Positions 48,410 through 57,543 of a DNA stretch of 64,000 bases are shown in pieces. Each line of letters opens with the position of its first letter. Positions within the stretch are counted from its first letter, which is position 1. The notes under the pieces are model-generated. The model had not been told where the DNA came from, did not search any database, and worked only from the letters and a program-made list of their open reading frames with translations. Made by a program: the position numbers and the translations under genes. This stretch comes from Nitrospirota bacterium (GTDB lineage: Bacteria > Nitrospirota > Thermodesulfovibrionia > Thermodesulfovibrionales > UBA6898), in contig JAJXTV010000015.1 in the NCBI GenBank assembly GCA_021783515.1, forward strand, positions 1 through 64,000. Reading direction: 5' to 3'.

Positions 48410-50483
48410 CAGCCTTTCAGACCCGCCCATAGAGAATATTAGGGGCATTGGCCCGCAAAAGGCCGCTTTATTCAGCAAATTGGGCATCAGAACGGTCAGG
48501 GAGGCCCTGACTTATCTCCCATTTCGTTACGAAGACCGCTCGCAGATAATCCGCATCAAGGACCTCCGCCAGGGCCAGACTGAAACCGTCAGGGGAACGG
48601 TGGTCTCATGCGCGCTGATCAGGCCGAAGGGGAAGAAGTTCAGGATATTCGAGATCCTTCTCAGCGACGGTAGCGGTACGGTGAAAGGAAGATGGTTCAA
48701 CCAGCCTTTCATGCAGAGAAATCTGAAGGCCGGACAGGACCTCTTTCTCCGGGGAGAGGCAAAGAGGGACCCCTATTTCGCCGGCGGCTTCATAATCGAA
48801 GGACCGGAATATGAGCCGGCATCCGGGGACGGCCTTATCCACGTTAATCGCGTCGTTCCGATTTACCGTCTCACCGAAGGAATCAGCCAGAAGCAGTTCA
48901 GAAAGATCATGTTTGCAATAGTCGAAGGCTACGCGGGCCGCCTGAAGGACCCCATCCCTGCCGAAGTTATCAGCGGACTAGGCCTGCCCCCGCTTCACGA
49001 GAGTCTGGTGGCGGTCCATTTCCCCACGGTCTGCGACATTGCCCTCTGGAATAATGGGGAAAGCCCTTACCATAGGAGACTTGCCTTCGACGAACTCTTT
49101 CTTCTTGAGCTCGGGATAGCCTCTCTTCGCAGGGACGTGGAGATGACACAGGGCTATGGGTTTACTGGCGGGGGAGGTCTCAGAAAGCGGCTGGAAAAAA
49201 AGCTTCCCTTCGACCTTACGAAGTCCCAGAGAAGGGCGTTGAAGGAAATCGAGACGGACATGGCGCGTCCTGCGGCGATGCGGAGACTTCTTCAGGGAGA
49301 TGTCGGGTGCGGAAAGACGGTCGTTGCCTTTTTTGCAATGCTCAATGCCGTTGAATGCGGCTTTCAGGCAGCCCTCATGGCGCCGACGTCGATACTGGCC
49401 GAACAGCACTACCGGAACCTCTGCACGATGGGCCATGAGATCGGGGTACGGATCGCGCTCCTTACCGCCGGGGCAAAGGAGCGCCGGCTTGACATGATCG
49501 CCGCGGGAGAAATCCCGGTCGTGGTGGGGACCCATGCGCTTCTCGAAGAGCCGGTGCTCTTTGGGAAACTCGGTATGGTGGTGATTGACGAGCAGCACAG
49601 ATTCGGCGTGGCGCAGCGGGTCCGGCTGAGAAACAAAGGGAACAACCCCGACGTGCTTGTCATGACGGCAACTCCGATCCCGAGGTCTTTGGCGCTGACG
49701 CTTTACGGAGACCTCGATTATTCGTCGATAGACGAGATGCCTGCAGGGAGGATTCCGGTAGAGACGAAGGTCTTTTCGGCAGATCAAAAAAAGGAAATAT
49801 ATACCATACTTGAAGAAGAAATCGGGAGGGGCCGTCAGGCATACGTAGTATACCCGGTGATAGAGGGCTCCGAACATACCGATCTGAAGGCTGCATCCCA
49901 GGGGAAGACGGGCTTCGCGAAGGTGTTCCCTGCCTTCCGGATAGCCCTGCTGCACGGGAAGATGGCGGCGGCCGAAAAGGAAGAAATAATGCGTGCGTTC
50001 GCGCGGCACGAAATCGACCTGCTGGTGAGCACCACCGTGGTCGAGGTCGGGCTGGATGTTCCCGAAGCAACGCTCATGGTGGTCATCCATGCCGAACGGT
50101 TCGGGCTTGCGCAGCTTCACCAGTTGAGGGGCAGGGTGGGACGCGGCCAAGATGTCTCACGCTGCCTTCTCGTTGCCTGCGCTGGTCTCGGCGACGACGC
50201 AAGGCGGCGGCTCCGCGTTATGGTGGAGACGAACGATGGCTTCCGGATCGCTCAGGAGGACCTTGCCATGAGAGGTCCGGGAGAGCTTTTGGGGACTCTT
50301 CAGTCCGGGATGCCCGGCCTGAGGGTGGCCGATCCGGCGCGGGACCTTCGCTTGCTGGAGTCGGCAAGGGAAGCGGCGTTCGCGCTGGAGAAGGCCGATC
50401 CCGGCCTGGGAAGGCATGCCCTTCTGAAGGAGGCCTGCTCAGCCTTCTGGAAGGGCAGAGCCGACTTTACCGCTGCCGGATAG
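48402..50483 (+). CDS. recG: ATP-dependent DNA helicase RecG
   Basis: 693 aa. RecG remodels stalled forks and Holliday junctions. A wedge/OB domain (about 10-165: IENIRGIGPQKAALFSKLGI, YLPFRYEDRS) is followed by SF2 helicase domains with Walker A GDVGCGKTVVA near 300, IDEQHRFGV as the DEAH-like box, MTATPIPRSLALTLYGDLD, and the C-terminal HGKMAAAEKEEIM and QLRGRVGRG motifs. It overlaps nusA by 8 nt. Confidence 0.96.
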   Translation: MDNSLSDPPIENIRGIGPQKAALFSKLGIRTVREALTYLPFRYEDRSQIIRIKDLRQGQTETVRGTVVSCALIRPKGKKFRIFEILLSDGSGTVKGRWFNQPFMQRNLKAGQDLFLRGEAKRDPYFAGGFIIEGPEYEPASGDGLIHVNRVVPIYRLTEGISQKQFRKIMFAIVEGYAGRLKDPIPAEVISGLGLPPLHESLVAVHFPTVCDIALWNNGESPYHRRLAFDELFLLELGIASLRRDVEMTQGYGFTGGGGLRKRLEKKLPFDLTKSQRRALKEIETDMARPAAMRRLLQGDVGCGKTVVAFFAMLNAVECGFQAALMAPTSILAEQHYRNLCTMGHEIGVRIALLTAGAKERRLDMIAAGEIPVVVGTHALLEEPVLFGKLGMVVIDEQHRFGVAQRVRLRNKGNNPDVLVMTATPIPRSLALTLYGDLDYSSIDEMPAGRIPVETKVFSADQKKEIYTILEEEIGRGRQAYVVYPVIEGSEHTDLKAASQGKTGFAKVFPAFRIALLHGKMAAAEKEEIMRAFARHEIDLLVSTTVVEVGLDVPEATLMVVIHAERFGLAQLHQLRGRVGRGQDVSRCLLVACAGLGDDARRRLRVMVETNDGFRIAQEDLAMRGPGELLGTLQSGMPGLRVADPARDLRLLESAREAAFALEKADPGLGRHALLKEACSAFWKGRADFTAAG

Positions 50484-50495
50484 AGGGAGGGTGCT

Positions 50496-50810
50496 ATGCT
50501 CGCGAAGATAAGAGAGAGTTTCCGAAACGGGGTCTCGCGCATACAATGGTTTGCAGGGGTTATTGCGGAGAGATTGCGGATAGAGATAGCGGTAATCAGA
50601 CTGCTCTCCCGTTCCCGCGAAATGGAGAAGAGGAAAGAGGAACTGCTGAGGTCCATCGGGGCGCGTGTGTATGAGTTGAGGGGCAATCCCGACAGGAGTG
50701 TCCTGAAGGACAAGACCGTCGTCGAAGCAGTCGGGGCGGTCGGAGAACTGGATAAGGAGATGGAGGAACTGAAAGAGAAGGCGTCCGAAATGGGCCGGAT
50801 GGGCGGCTGA
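50496..50810 (+). CDS. Small coiled-coil protein (104 aa)
   Basis: 104 aa, wholly helical and charged. There is an amphipathic start (LAKIRESFRNGVSRIQWFAGVIAERLRIEIAVIRLLSRSREMEKRKEEL in outline) and a C-terminal heptad region (VGELDKEMEELKEKASEM). No family recognised. It lies between recG and the prepilin peptidase gene and ends one base before the latter. It may work with the pilus or envelope genes, but nothing proves it. Confidence 0.65.
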   Translation: MLAKIRESFRNGVSRIQWFAGVIAERLRIEIAVIRLLSRSREMEKRKEELLRSIGARVYELRGNPDRSVLKDKTVVEAVGAVGELDKEMEELKEKASEMGRMGG

Positions 50811-50811
50811 A

Positions 50812-51576
50812 ATGTCTTTTTCTGTGATCGTGGCCGCTTTCGGTCTCGTAATAGGCTCGTTTTTGAACGTATGCATCTATCGTATGCCGAGGGACATGTC
50901 TATTGTATTTCCGTCCTCGCGCTGCCCTTCCTGCAACGGGCCCATCCGGGCGTGGGACAATATCCCGGTAGTCAGTTATCTCCTCCTCGGGGGAAGATGC
51001 AGACACTGCAAGGCGCGGATATCTCTGCGATATCCGGTGGTAGAAGGTTTGAACGCCCTTCTATACGTCTCCGTATATTGGCGTTACGGGTGGGGTTGGA
51101 ATGCAGTTGTCTATTCCCTGTTTTGTTCCGCCCTTGTTGTCATCACCTTTATCGACCTCGACTTCCAGATCATTCCCGACCGGATCACACTGCCCGGTAT
51201 CCCGCTGGGGATCATTGCAGGTTCGTTGCTGCTCCCCGACCCTTTCATGCGCTCGACCCTCCTGGGGTATAAGGCGTCAATCGCCGGTTTTCTTGTCGGC
51301 GGAGGCTTTTTTTATCTCGTCGCGGTGCTGAGCAAGGGTGGAATGGGAGGCGGCGACATCAAGCTGATGGCGATGGTGGGTGGCCTGATGGGGTGGAAGT
51401 CGGTGCTGCTGACAACTTTTCTCGGCAGCCTTTCGGGGTCGGTTGTGGGGATATTTCTCATGGTGGTGAAGGGCAGGGGCCGAAAATCCAAGATCCCGTT
51501 TGGGCCGTTTCTTGCCCTGGGGGCGGTTATCTCGCTTTATTTCGGGCAGGAGATATTAAAGTGGTACCTCCACTAA
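50812..51576 (+). CDS. pilD: Type IV prepilin peptidase / methyltransferase
   Basis: 254 aa. Bifunctional A24 enzyme that cleaves the prepilin leader and N-methylates the new end. Visible: GLVIGSFLNVCIYRMPR, two CxxC pairs in the cytoplasmic zinc loop (CPSCNGPI, CRHCKARIS), and the two active-site Asp motifs DLDFQIIPD and GGGDIKLMA, with seven or eight membrane helices. Pili or type II secretion genes are not in the window, but the following PAS kinase and PilZ protein fit the same theme. Confidence 0.95.
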   Translation: MSFSVIVAAFGLVIGSFLNVCIYRMPRDMSIVFPSSRCPSCNGPIRAWDNIPVVSYLLLGGRCRHCKARISLRYPVVEGLNALLYVSVYWRYGWGWNAVVYSLFCSALVVITFIDLDFQIIPDRITLPGIPLGIIAGSLLLPDPFMRSTLLGYKASIAGFLVGGGFFYLVAVLSKGGMGGGDIKLMAMVGGLMGWKSVLLTTFLGSLSGSVVGIFLMVVKGRGRKSKIPFGPFLALGAVISLYFGQEILKWYLH

Positions 51577-51630
51577 GGGAACGCCTCCCATACCTGCCGG
51601 CAGTATGGTGACGATGGCAGGGGGGCGGGC

Positions 51631-52884
51631 ATGAACGGGCTTACCGTGATGGCGCTGACGCTTTTCCTCGTGGTTCTGCTGTTTGCTGTCGTAATCACGG
51701 TAAAGATCGTGCTTGTGATGGGAAGGAGAAAAAGGCTTGTGCAGGGCAAGCCGAAGACCGAAGTCGGATTTGTGGTCGATACCTTCCATGATCTCGTGTC
51801 GAAGCTAAAAGAAAAGGAACGCGAGCTTGAGATGCTGAGGGCGAAGGCGGAGGAAAAGGCATCCTCGATTGAAACGTACAACGAGGACATCCTCCAGAGT
51901 GTGCCGAGCGGGGTCGTAAGCCTCGATCAGGGACTGAAGATCACGAAGATGAACCGTGCCGCGGAAAGAATTCTTGCCCTGAAGGAGGCGGACTGCACCG
52001 GACGGAGGTACGACGAGATCTTCGGCGAGCCGCTCGCAGGCATTCTCGCCCGCCGGAGGATTGTCGACCGCGCGGAGGTGGGTTATGTCGTTGCCGGTGG
52101 TAAGAGGATCTGGCTGGGGCTGAACATCTCGCCCCTGAAGGACAGCGCGGGTAATATCATCGGACAGATCTTCGTATTTACGGACCTTACGGAGCTAAAG
52201 GCTTTTCAATCTCAGATGTCGTTGAGGGAGCGGCTTTCGACGCTCGGGGAGATGTCGGCGGGAATTGCCCACGAGTTGAGAAACCCCCTGGCGGTCATTT
52301 CCGGATATTCTAAAATTCTCTCCAAGAAGGTCGATCCGGGACTGCTTCCGACGGTGGATGCGGTTTCAAAGGAGGTGGCGGTGATGGACCGGATCATCTC
52401 CGACTTCCTCTCTTTTGCGAGGCAGGCCGACCTCATCGTGACGAACGTCGACCTCCGGGAGCTTATCAGAGGATGTGTATCGGCGATGGCGGGATACGGG
52501 AGGAACGTCCGCATAATACAGAGGACAGAGGCGCTGCCGGTTGTGAGGGGCGACGAGGTCCTGCTCAGGCAGGCTATCTCAAACCTTCTCCAGAATGCGA
52601 TAGATTCGATGCCTGAGGGAGGAGAAGTGACGGTCTCCGGATCTGTGAGGGATGACATTTCTATCTCGATAGCGGACATGGGCCATGGCGTGCCGGAGGA
52701 TATCCGGGAGAAGATCTTTCTGCCTTTCTTTACGACCAAGGAGAGGGGGACGGGTCTCGGCCTGTCGATTGTTCATAAGATTGTCGTCTCCCACGGCGGA
52801 ACGGTAGAAGTCGAGGCCGGAGAGAACGGGTCCGCTTTTACGATACGGCTTCCGAAAGAAGCCCTCCCTGGCTCTTCGTCCTGA
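51631..52884 (+). CDS. Membrane-anchored PAS histidine kinase
   Basis: 417 aa. One membrane helix (about 4-30), a coiled coil (about 50-85), a PAS domain (about 85-185; [27 protein letters not shown]), the HisKA phosphoacceptor site [25 protein letters not shown] (outline; His in AHELRNP), and HATPase boxes N ([11 protein letters not shown]), D (ADMGHGVPE), F ([16 protein letters not shown]). The architecture is that of NtrB/PilS-like kinases. No response regulator is adjacent. The neighbouring pilD hints at pilus control, but the partner is unknown. Confidence 0.93.
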   Translation: MNGLTVMALTLFLVVLLFAVVITVKIVLVMGRRKRLVQGKPKTEVGFVVDTFHDLVSKLKEKERELEMLRAKAEEKASSIETYNEDILQSVPSGVVSLDQGLKITKMNRAAERILALKEADCTGRRYDEIFGEPLAGILARRRIVDRAEVGYVVAGGKRIWLGLNISPLKDSAGNIIGQIFVFTDLTELKAFQSQMSLRERLSTLGEMSAGIAHELRNPLAVISGYSKILSKKVDPGLLPTVDAVSKEVAVMDRIISDFLSFARQADLIVTNVDLRELIRGCVSAMAGYGRNVRIIQRTEALPVVRGDEVLLRQAISNLLQNAIDSMPEGGEVTVSGSVRDDISISIADMGHGVPEDIREKIFLPFFTTKERGTGLGLSIVHKIVVSHGGTVEVEAGENGSAFTIRLPKEALPGSSS

Positions 52885-52902
52885 GCGAAACGCAGATACC
52901 GC

Positions 52903-52931
52903 TGTACAGCCGGTAGGTCGGGCGCTATAAT
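52903..52931 (+). promoter_or_regulatory. Promoter of the PilZ gene
   Basis: TGTACA (52903-52908), 17-bp spacer, perfect -10 TATAAT (52926-52931), about 30 bp before the start. Confidence 0.6.
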
Positions 52932-52963
52932 GTAGTATACGATGGGTCAAAAAGGGGGCGTCA

Positions 52964-53257
52964 ATGATCAAGAAATTGGCGAAGGAGCAGAGACAACGAA
53001 AGAGGGGAAGTATGTCGGTTCCCCTCAGCTATGCAGGCGGCCCGGGAAAGGGAGGGGAGCCGTTGTCCGGCGACGCGACTACGGCGGATGTGAGCGAGTC
53101 GGGGATAGGGATATTCAGCGAGGGGGAGCTCTTTCCCGGCACCGTCCTGGAGATCGAATGCGAGGACCTCTGGGATTCTCCCAGAAAGTTCGTCGTGAAA
53201 TGGAGCAACAGGATAGGTCATAACTTTTTCCGCGTGGGTCTTGCCGAAGGGAAGTAG
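52964..53257 (+). CDS. PilZ domain protein (c-di-GMP binding)
   Basis: 97 aa, a single PilZ domain. The two ligand motifs are visible: the arginine motif in QRQRKRGSMSVPL (RxxxR form) near the start and ATTADVSESGIGIFSEG (D/NxSxxG). The rest is the beta barrel. It probably binds cyclic di-GMP and acts on pili, motility or exopolysaccharide, partner unknown. It has its own promoter behind the kinase gene. Confidence 0.85.
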   Translation: MIKKLAKEQRQRKRGSMSVPLSYAGGPGKGGEPLSGDATTADVSESGIGIFSEGELFPGTVLEIECEDLWDSPRKFVVKWSNRIGHNFFRVGLAEGK

Positions 53258-53267
53258 CTGTGCCAAC

Positions 53268-53296
53268 TGTCTCGGCGCGAGACTGCTGTTTTTTGT
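53268..53296 (+). terminator. Possible terminator after the PilZ gene
   Basis: Short stem GTCTC / GAGAC with a GGCGC loop, followed by TGCTG and six T. The stem is short and separated from the T run, so it is weak. Confidence 0.35.
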
Positions 53297-53346
53297 CCGC
53301 CGCCGTTCCTGTCTGTCACGTGCATCTTGACATCTGCCCCCCTCCG

Positions 53347-54045
53347 CTAGGAAAAGAGCTTAAACAGCAGGAAAGTGAGAGCTGCCCCCATCAGACCCCC
53401 TGCAACCACCTCCGCGGTTGAATGCACCTTCGCTGCAACCCTGCTGTGGGCGATCAGAACAGCAAGGATAAAGCAAAGGAATGATGCGAGAAAGTTTTCG
53501 GTTGAAAAAGTGATCGCAACCCAGATCGAGAAGGCGAGGGCGGAATGGCCGCTCGGCATCCCGCCGCTGAGCGGATGTCCCTTGCCGAGATAGGATTTGG
53601 CGATGATCACGAATATCAACACCAGGATGAGAGAAATGAGGGAGATATCCGCCTTTGAATGCCGCGCGATATGAAAGCCGCCTGAAAAAGTATTCGCCAG
53701 ATAGGGAAAGAGGATGATATATCCGAGGACCGCAGCCCCGAAGGCGGAGATGAAGACCGCTCCCGCCGCGATGTCCTTTGCGATGCGGGCCTTCTCCGAA
53801 TAGTCGGGGGAGAGGAGGTCCACAACAGCCTCTATGGCGCTGTTGAGCATCTCCGCCGCGAGGACGATGATCACCGCGAGGGACAGGAGAATAAATTCCA
53901 TCCGGGTGACCCCCAGGATATACGCGGCGATCAGCACCGCAGCAGCGGAGAAGAAGTGGGACCTGAGATGGCGCTGTGTCCTTGCGCCATGGAGGATCCC
54001 CTCAATGGCAAAATTGGCGCTCTTAAGCCATTGCGTGAAGGGCAT
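53347..54045 (-). CDS. Diacylglycerol/undecaprenol kinase fused to PAP2 phosphatase
   Basis: 232 aa from ATG 54045; a longer frame begins inside ybeY. The N-terminal half (about 1-120) is DgkA: FAIEGILHGARTQRHLRSHFF, then AAEMLNSAIEAVVDLLSPDYSEKARIAKDIAAGAV in outline, with the catalytic Glu and metal-site residues. The second half (about 125-232) is a PAP2 acid phosphatase with PSGHSALAF and SRVAAKVHSTAEVVAG motifs. One polypeptide would thus both phosphorylate and dephosphorylate a lipid, probably undecaprenol in the inner membrane. The fusion is known in some phyla. It overlaps ybeY by 23 nt. Confidence 0.9.
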   Translation of the reverse strand: MPFTQWLKSANFAIEGILHGARTQRHLRSHFFSAAAVLIAAYILGVTRMEFILLSLAVIIVLAAEMLNSAIEAVVDLLSPDYSEKARIAKDIAAGAVFISAFGAAVLGYIILFPYLANTFSGGFHIARHSKADISLISLILVLIFVIIAKSYLGKGHPLSGGMPSGHSALAFSIWVAITFSTENFLASFLCFILAVLIAHSRVAAKVHSTAEVVAGGLMGAALTFLLFKLFS

Positions 54046-54481
54046 CAAAAAGCTCTTTCTCCTTCGCCTGCATCTTTCTCCTTTGGTATGCACTGATCTC
54101 ATGGTCATATCCCGCGAGATGAAGAAGGCCGTGGATAAGCAGCCTCGCAATTTCCTGGTGAAAGGTGGCATCGTACTCCCGGGCCTGAGCAACGGCCTTC
54201 GGCACGCATATCACGATGTCCCCAAGAGGGACGGAGCCGGAGGCCGGCGGTATCGCGCGGGACGGCGGGGCTTCCCACAGGGGGAAGGAGAGGACGTCGG
54301 TGGTTTTGTCGATACCGCGATGACGCGCATTGAGCCGCCGCATACGGTCATTGCCGACGAATACGACGCTGAGCTCAGTGTGCGAAAGATCGAGCAATCG
54401 CAGCGCCCTGGCGAGGCCCCTTTTTATCCTCGGCAGGTTTAGCTTTTTCGCCCTTTGCAGATTCTTTAGATATATCGCCAT
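54023..54481 (-). CDS. ybeY: Endoribonuclease YbeY
   Basis: 152 aa. YbeY is a zinc-dependent enzyme for 16S rRNA 3' maturation and ribosome quality control. The metal motif HGLLHLAGYDHE (near 117) and TDVLSFPL, LGDIVIC are conserved. The start at 54481 lies 107 bp inside the 3' end of the HD-phosphohydrolase gene. The conserved protein needs this start, so the overlap is real. No strong RBS is visible; translation is probably coupled. Confidence 0.95.
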   Translation of the reverse strand: MAIYLKNLQRAKKLNLPRIKRGLARALRLLDLSHTELSVVFVGNDRMRRLNARHRGIDKTTDVLSFPLWEAPPSRAIPPASGSVPLGDIVICVPKAVAQAREYDATFHQEIARLLIHGLLHLAGYDHEISAYQRRKMQAKEKELFDALHAMA

Positions 54482-55931
54482 CGCCGAAATCGAAACCCGG
54501 ATAATCGATCCTCCTGTGAAAAATGCCGGTAAGGATATAAATAAATCTTTTCTTAATCTCAGAGATGTCCTTGAGCGTCAGCTCACACTCGTCCAGCTGA
54601 CCATCAAGGAAGATATGATTGATGATCTTGTCGACCAGCGCCGATATCCGGGCCGGCGTAGGGTCGGTAAGCACCCTGGAGGAAGCCTCTACCGCGTCGG
54701 CCATCATCACGAGCGCCGCCACCCGGGTCTGGGGCTTGGGACCCGGATATTTGTAATCTTCCATGTTCGATATCCGCTCCTGGTCCTGCTCTTTCGCTTT
54801 TTGATAGAAGTACGTGATCAGGGCGGAGCCGTGGTGTTGTTTGATGATGTCGATGATGACCGGCGGCAGCTTATACTGCCTGGCAAGTTCCACGCCTTCC
54901 TTGACATGGTTTGCGATGATCATGCTGCTCATGTGAGGAGTAAGCTTGTCGTGTTTGCTCGGCGCCCCGCCCTGGTTTTCGACAAAATATTCGGCCATCT
55001 TGATTTTGCCAATATCGTGGTAATACGAACTTACCCTGCCCATAAGCGGATTGACCCCGACCGCCTCCGCGGCCGCCTCGACGAGACTGCCGACGATGAC
55101 GCTGTGATGATACGTACCCGGCGCCGTGATCATCAGCGTCTTCATCAGGGGCTGATTGAGATCGAGCAGTTCGAGAAGGCTGATATCGGTCGTTATCTTG
55201 AATACATATTCGAGGATGGGCAGGAGTACGGACACCAGAGCAGTAACGGAAACGCCGGCGAAGACTGCGAAGACAACCGAGGAGAGCATCTTCCCCAGCT
55301 CAAGATCACCTTTTGTAACGAGTATGATCAGGGCGATGAGTACATTGATGCCGGCGACGTAAAACCCGCCCCTGAGAAGAGCCGACCTTTTTTTGCAGCG
55401 GATGACGCTGAAGGCGGCCGTGAGGCTGCCGACAAAGGTGTAGAGAGGGTAGAGCGGGTCGCTCAGCCAGTAACCCGTGAGGAGGCTTATCGCAAAGGAG
55501 AAAGTGATGGCCGTATGGAAGTCGAACAACAGGGTGACGAGCATTGCGCCGGCGGCTATCGGAATGCCGTATACGGCGGTGTCGACGGCGATCGACCCGA
55601 TGCCCCGTGAAAGATTCTGCAGAAGATAGTCGAATACCCTGCCGATCACAAGCGTACTGACGATCATCAGTCCGAGAAGGAGGAGCATATGGTAGTTGTG
55701 GATGTAGGACGGCTTATAGCGCATGATGTCCCGGTACAGGATGAACAGCAGGACCGCCGCGATCAACGCTCCGCCGATGAAGCGGGCGGCGTTCAGGTCG
55801 ACCATCAGCGTCGACGAAACGGCGAGAGCAAGCAGAAACAGGGACGGCAGCCTCTTGACGTCTGCAGGAGCAAAGAGGAAAAGAGACAAAGGCTTTCTAT
55901 CCTTCTGGGTTCCGTTTTTCATGTTTTTCAT
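54375..55931 (-). CDS. 7TM-HD family phosphohydrolase (PgpH-like), no extracellular domain
   Basis: 518 aa. A polar N-terminus is followed by about seven membrane helices (35-260) of the 7TM-7TMR_HD type and a cytoplasmic HD domain (about 275-450): [67 protein letters not shown] in outline. All HD metal ligands are present. Relatives such as Listeria PgpH hydrolyse c-di-AMP. Full-size members carry an extracellular 7TMR-HDED domain of about 250 residues before the helices; it is missing here. The last 45 residues are a charged low-complexity tail, encoded where ybeY overlaps. Confidence 0.88.
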   Translation of the reverse strand: MKNMKNGTQKDRKPLSLFLFAPADVKRLPSLFLLALAVSSTLMVDLNAARFIGGALIAAVLLFILYRDIMRYKPSYIHNYHMLLLLGLMIVSTLVIGRVFDYLLQNLSRGIGSIAVDTAVYGIPIAAGAMLVTLLFDFHTAITFSFAISLLTGYWLSDPLYPLYTFVGSLTAAFSVIRCKKRSALLRGGFYVAGINVLIALIILVTKGDLELGKMLSSVVFAVFAGVSVTALVSVLLPILEYVFKITTDISLLELLDLNQPLMKTLMITAPGTYHHSVIVGSLVEAAAEAVGVNPLMGRVSSYYHDIGKIKMAEYFVENQGGAPSKHDKLTPHMSSMIIANHVKEGVELARQYKLPPVIIDIIKQHHGSALITYFYQKAKEQDQERISNMEDYKYPGPKPQTRVAALVMMADAVEASSRVLTDPTPARISALVDKIINHIFLDGQLDECELTLKDISEIKKRFIYILTGIFHRRIDYPGFDFGDGDISKESAKGEKAKPAEDKKGPRQGAAIARSFAH

Positions 55932-56862
55932 ATGCCTTGATTATTTCCTGCACCAGTTTGTGCCTGACCACGTCTTTCTCGGAAAAAAAGACAAAACTGA
56001 TGCCTTTGACACCGTCGAGGATCCTTACAATTTCGACGAGTCCCGAACTCTTTCCCTGAGGAAGGTCTATCTGAGTGACGTCACCCGTGATGACGGTCTT
56101 GGAGTTGAACCCCAGCCTCGTCAGATACATCTTCATCTGTTCTGATGTCGTATTCTGAGCCTCATCAAGTATGATAAATGAGTCGTTGAGCGTTCTGCCC
56201 CTCATAAAGGCGAGGGGTGCGATTTCGATAACGCCGCGTTCAATCAGCTTCTCCGCCTTCTCCACCTCCATCATATCATAGAGCGCATCGTACAGAGGCC
56301 TGAGGTAGGGATTCACCTTCTCGTACATATCTCCGGGCAGAAATCCCAGTTTTTCGCCCGCCTCGATGGCCGGTCGTGCAAGGACGATGCGGCTCACCTG
56401 CTTTTTCAGAAAGGCGTTGATCGCCATTGCCATCGCGAGATAGGTTTTCCCGGTTCCGGCCGGCCCGATGCCGATCACGATGTCATGGCTCCGGATCGTC
56501 TCAACATACGACCTCTGCGTCGCGGTCTTCGGTATGATGAAGCGCCGCTTCGAGGCCACCGCGATAGTATCGAGGAAGAGATCCTTCAACGACACGTCAT
56601 CCGCCTCCGGGGCCGACCGGATTGCCGAGCGGATGTCCTCGGGGGTCAGGAAGGGCGCACCATGGCTGATCTGTACGAGCTCCCGGATCAATCTTTCCGC
56701 CGTCCTGATCTTCCGCTCCTCGCCCCTGAGAAAAATCTTGTTTCCCCGCGAGCTCACCTTTATCTGGAGGGATTCTTCTATCGCGCGGAGGCTCTTCTCC
56801 AGTCCGTTGAAGAACGACGGATGATCCTCCTCGGTGCCGAATTCAATGACCGTAGTATTCGT
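55897..56862 (-). CDS. phoH: PhoH-like ATPase, probable ACG start
   Basis: 321 aa if initiated at ACG 56862. P-loop ATPase with [45 protein letters not shown] and [10 protein letters not shown]. It is part of the conserved phoH-HD-ybeY-dgkA group, involved in RNA or ribosome metabolism. The usual N-terminal domain ([38 protein letters not shown] in outline) is encoded upstream of the only canonical start, GTG 56757, which lacks an RBS. TAAGGAG, which includes the stop of the SPOR gene, lies 5 nt before ACG 56862 in the same frame; no ATG, GTG or TTG occurs between. GTG 56757 is the fallback and would remove 35 conserved residues. Confidence 0.93.
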   Translation of the reverse strand, partial: TNTTVIEFGTEEDHPSFFNGLEKSLRAIEESLQIKVSSRGNKIFLRGEERKIRTAERLIRELVQISHGAPFLTPEDIRSAIRSAPEADDVSLKDLFLDTIAVASKRRFIIPKTATQRSYVETIRSHDIVIGIGPAGTGKTYLAMAMAINAFLKKQVSRIVLARPAIEAGEKLGFLPGDMYEKVNPYLRPLYDALYDMMEVEKAEKLIERGVIEIAPLAFMRGRTLNDSFIILDEAQNTTSEQMKMYLTRLGFNSKTVITGDVTQIDLPQGKSSGLVEIVRILDGVKGISFVFFSEKDVVRHKLVQEIIKAYEKHEKRNPEG

Positions 56863-56871
56863 AAAAGCTCC

Positions 56872-57543
56872 TTATTCGTCCTTGAGAGTCACAAAGACAT
56901 GCAACCCGGCAGTCTTCTGCAGTTTGAGGGCAAACAGTTCCGCATCTTGTCTGCTATGGAATTCTCCCGCCCTGACCTTGTATATCTTTTCCTTCTTCTT
57001 CGTCCGGGTCACCCTGATATATGTCTTGTACCCCTTCTTTGCGTACTTTTCCTTCAGTCGCCTCGCCTCCGACTGGTTCTTCAGGGCTCCCAGCTGGACG
57101 GTATACACCGCCGCGGCTTCGGGGGGATCGGCAGACGCCGTCACCGCAGCAGGCTTCTTCTCTCCTGCGGCTTCCGGGGGCTGGCCGACCGGGGACTTCG
57201 CCTGACGCCCTTCATCCGCACCGGCAGCTGCCGGAAGCGGAGTGCCCGTCGGTTCCGGGCGCGGGACTTCTCTTTCAGGACGGGCCTGCGCATGATCAAC
57301 AGGCACGGCAGCTGGTGCGACAGCCTGCGGCACGGCGTGGGGCGGCGGGGACTGCTGAACTACACCCTGTCCCCCGGCCTGTACCGCCGCAGGGCGCTGA
57401 TCGCCGGTATTCCCCGCGCTTTTCTTGCCGACGAAGAAACCGAGAGTGAACGTCAGAGAGGAAAAAAAGACAACCATGACAATGACAAATTCCCTTCCCG
57501 CAAGGTGCGCTCCTCCACTTCCCCTGCCGTCGCCGACGCTCAT
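56872..57543 (-). CDS. SPOR domain protein
   Basis: 223 aa. A short cytoplasmic start, one membrane helix (about 18-38), a Pro/Ala/Gln-rich linker (about 45-140), and a C-terminal SPOR domain (about 143-220; YTVQLGALKNQSEARRLKEKYAKKGYKTYI in outline). SPOR domains bind peptidoglycan stripped of stem peptides at the division site. The type II membrane layout resembles FtsN. It overlaps queA by 4 nt and ends just before phoH in the same frame. Confidence 0.9.
   Translation of the reverse strand: MSVGDGRGSGGAHLAGREFVIVMVVFFSSLTFTLGFFVGKKSAGNTGDQRPAAVQAGGQGVVQQSPPPHAVPQAVAPAAVPVDHAQARPEREVPRPEPTGTPLPAAAGADEGRQAKSPVGQPPEAAGEKKPAAVTASADPPEAAAVYTVQLGALKNQSEARRLKEKYAKKGYKTYIRVTRTKKKEKIYKVRAGEFHSRQDAELFALKLQKTAGLHVFVTLKDE

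Noticed and set aside
56757-57543. Single SPOR-PhoH fusion gene
   Set aside because: A TAA separates the two in the same frame and overlaps a good RBS. Read-through remains possible but is not the simplest reading.
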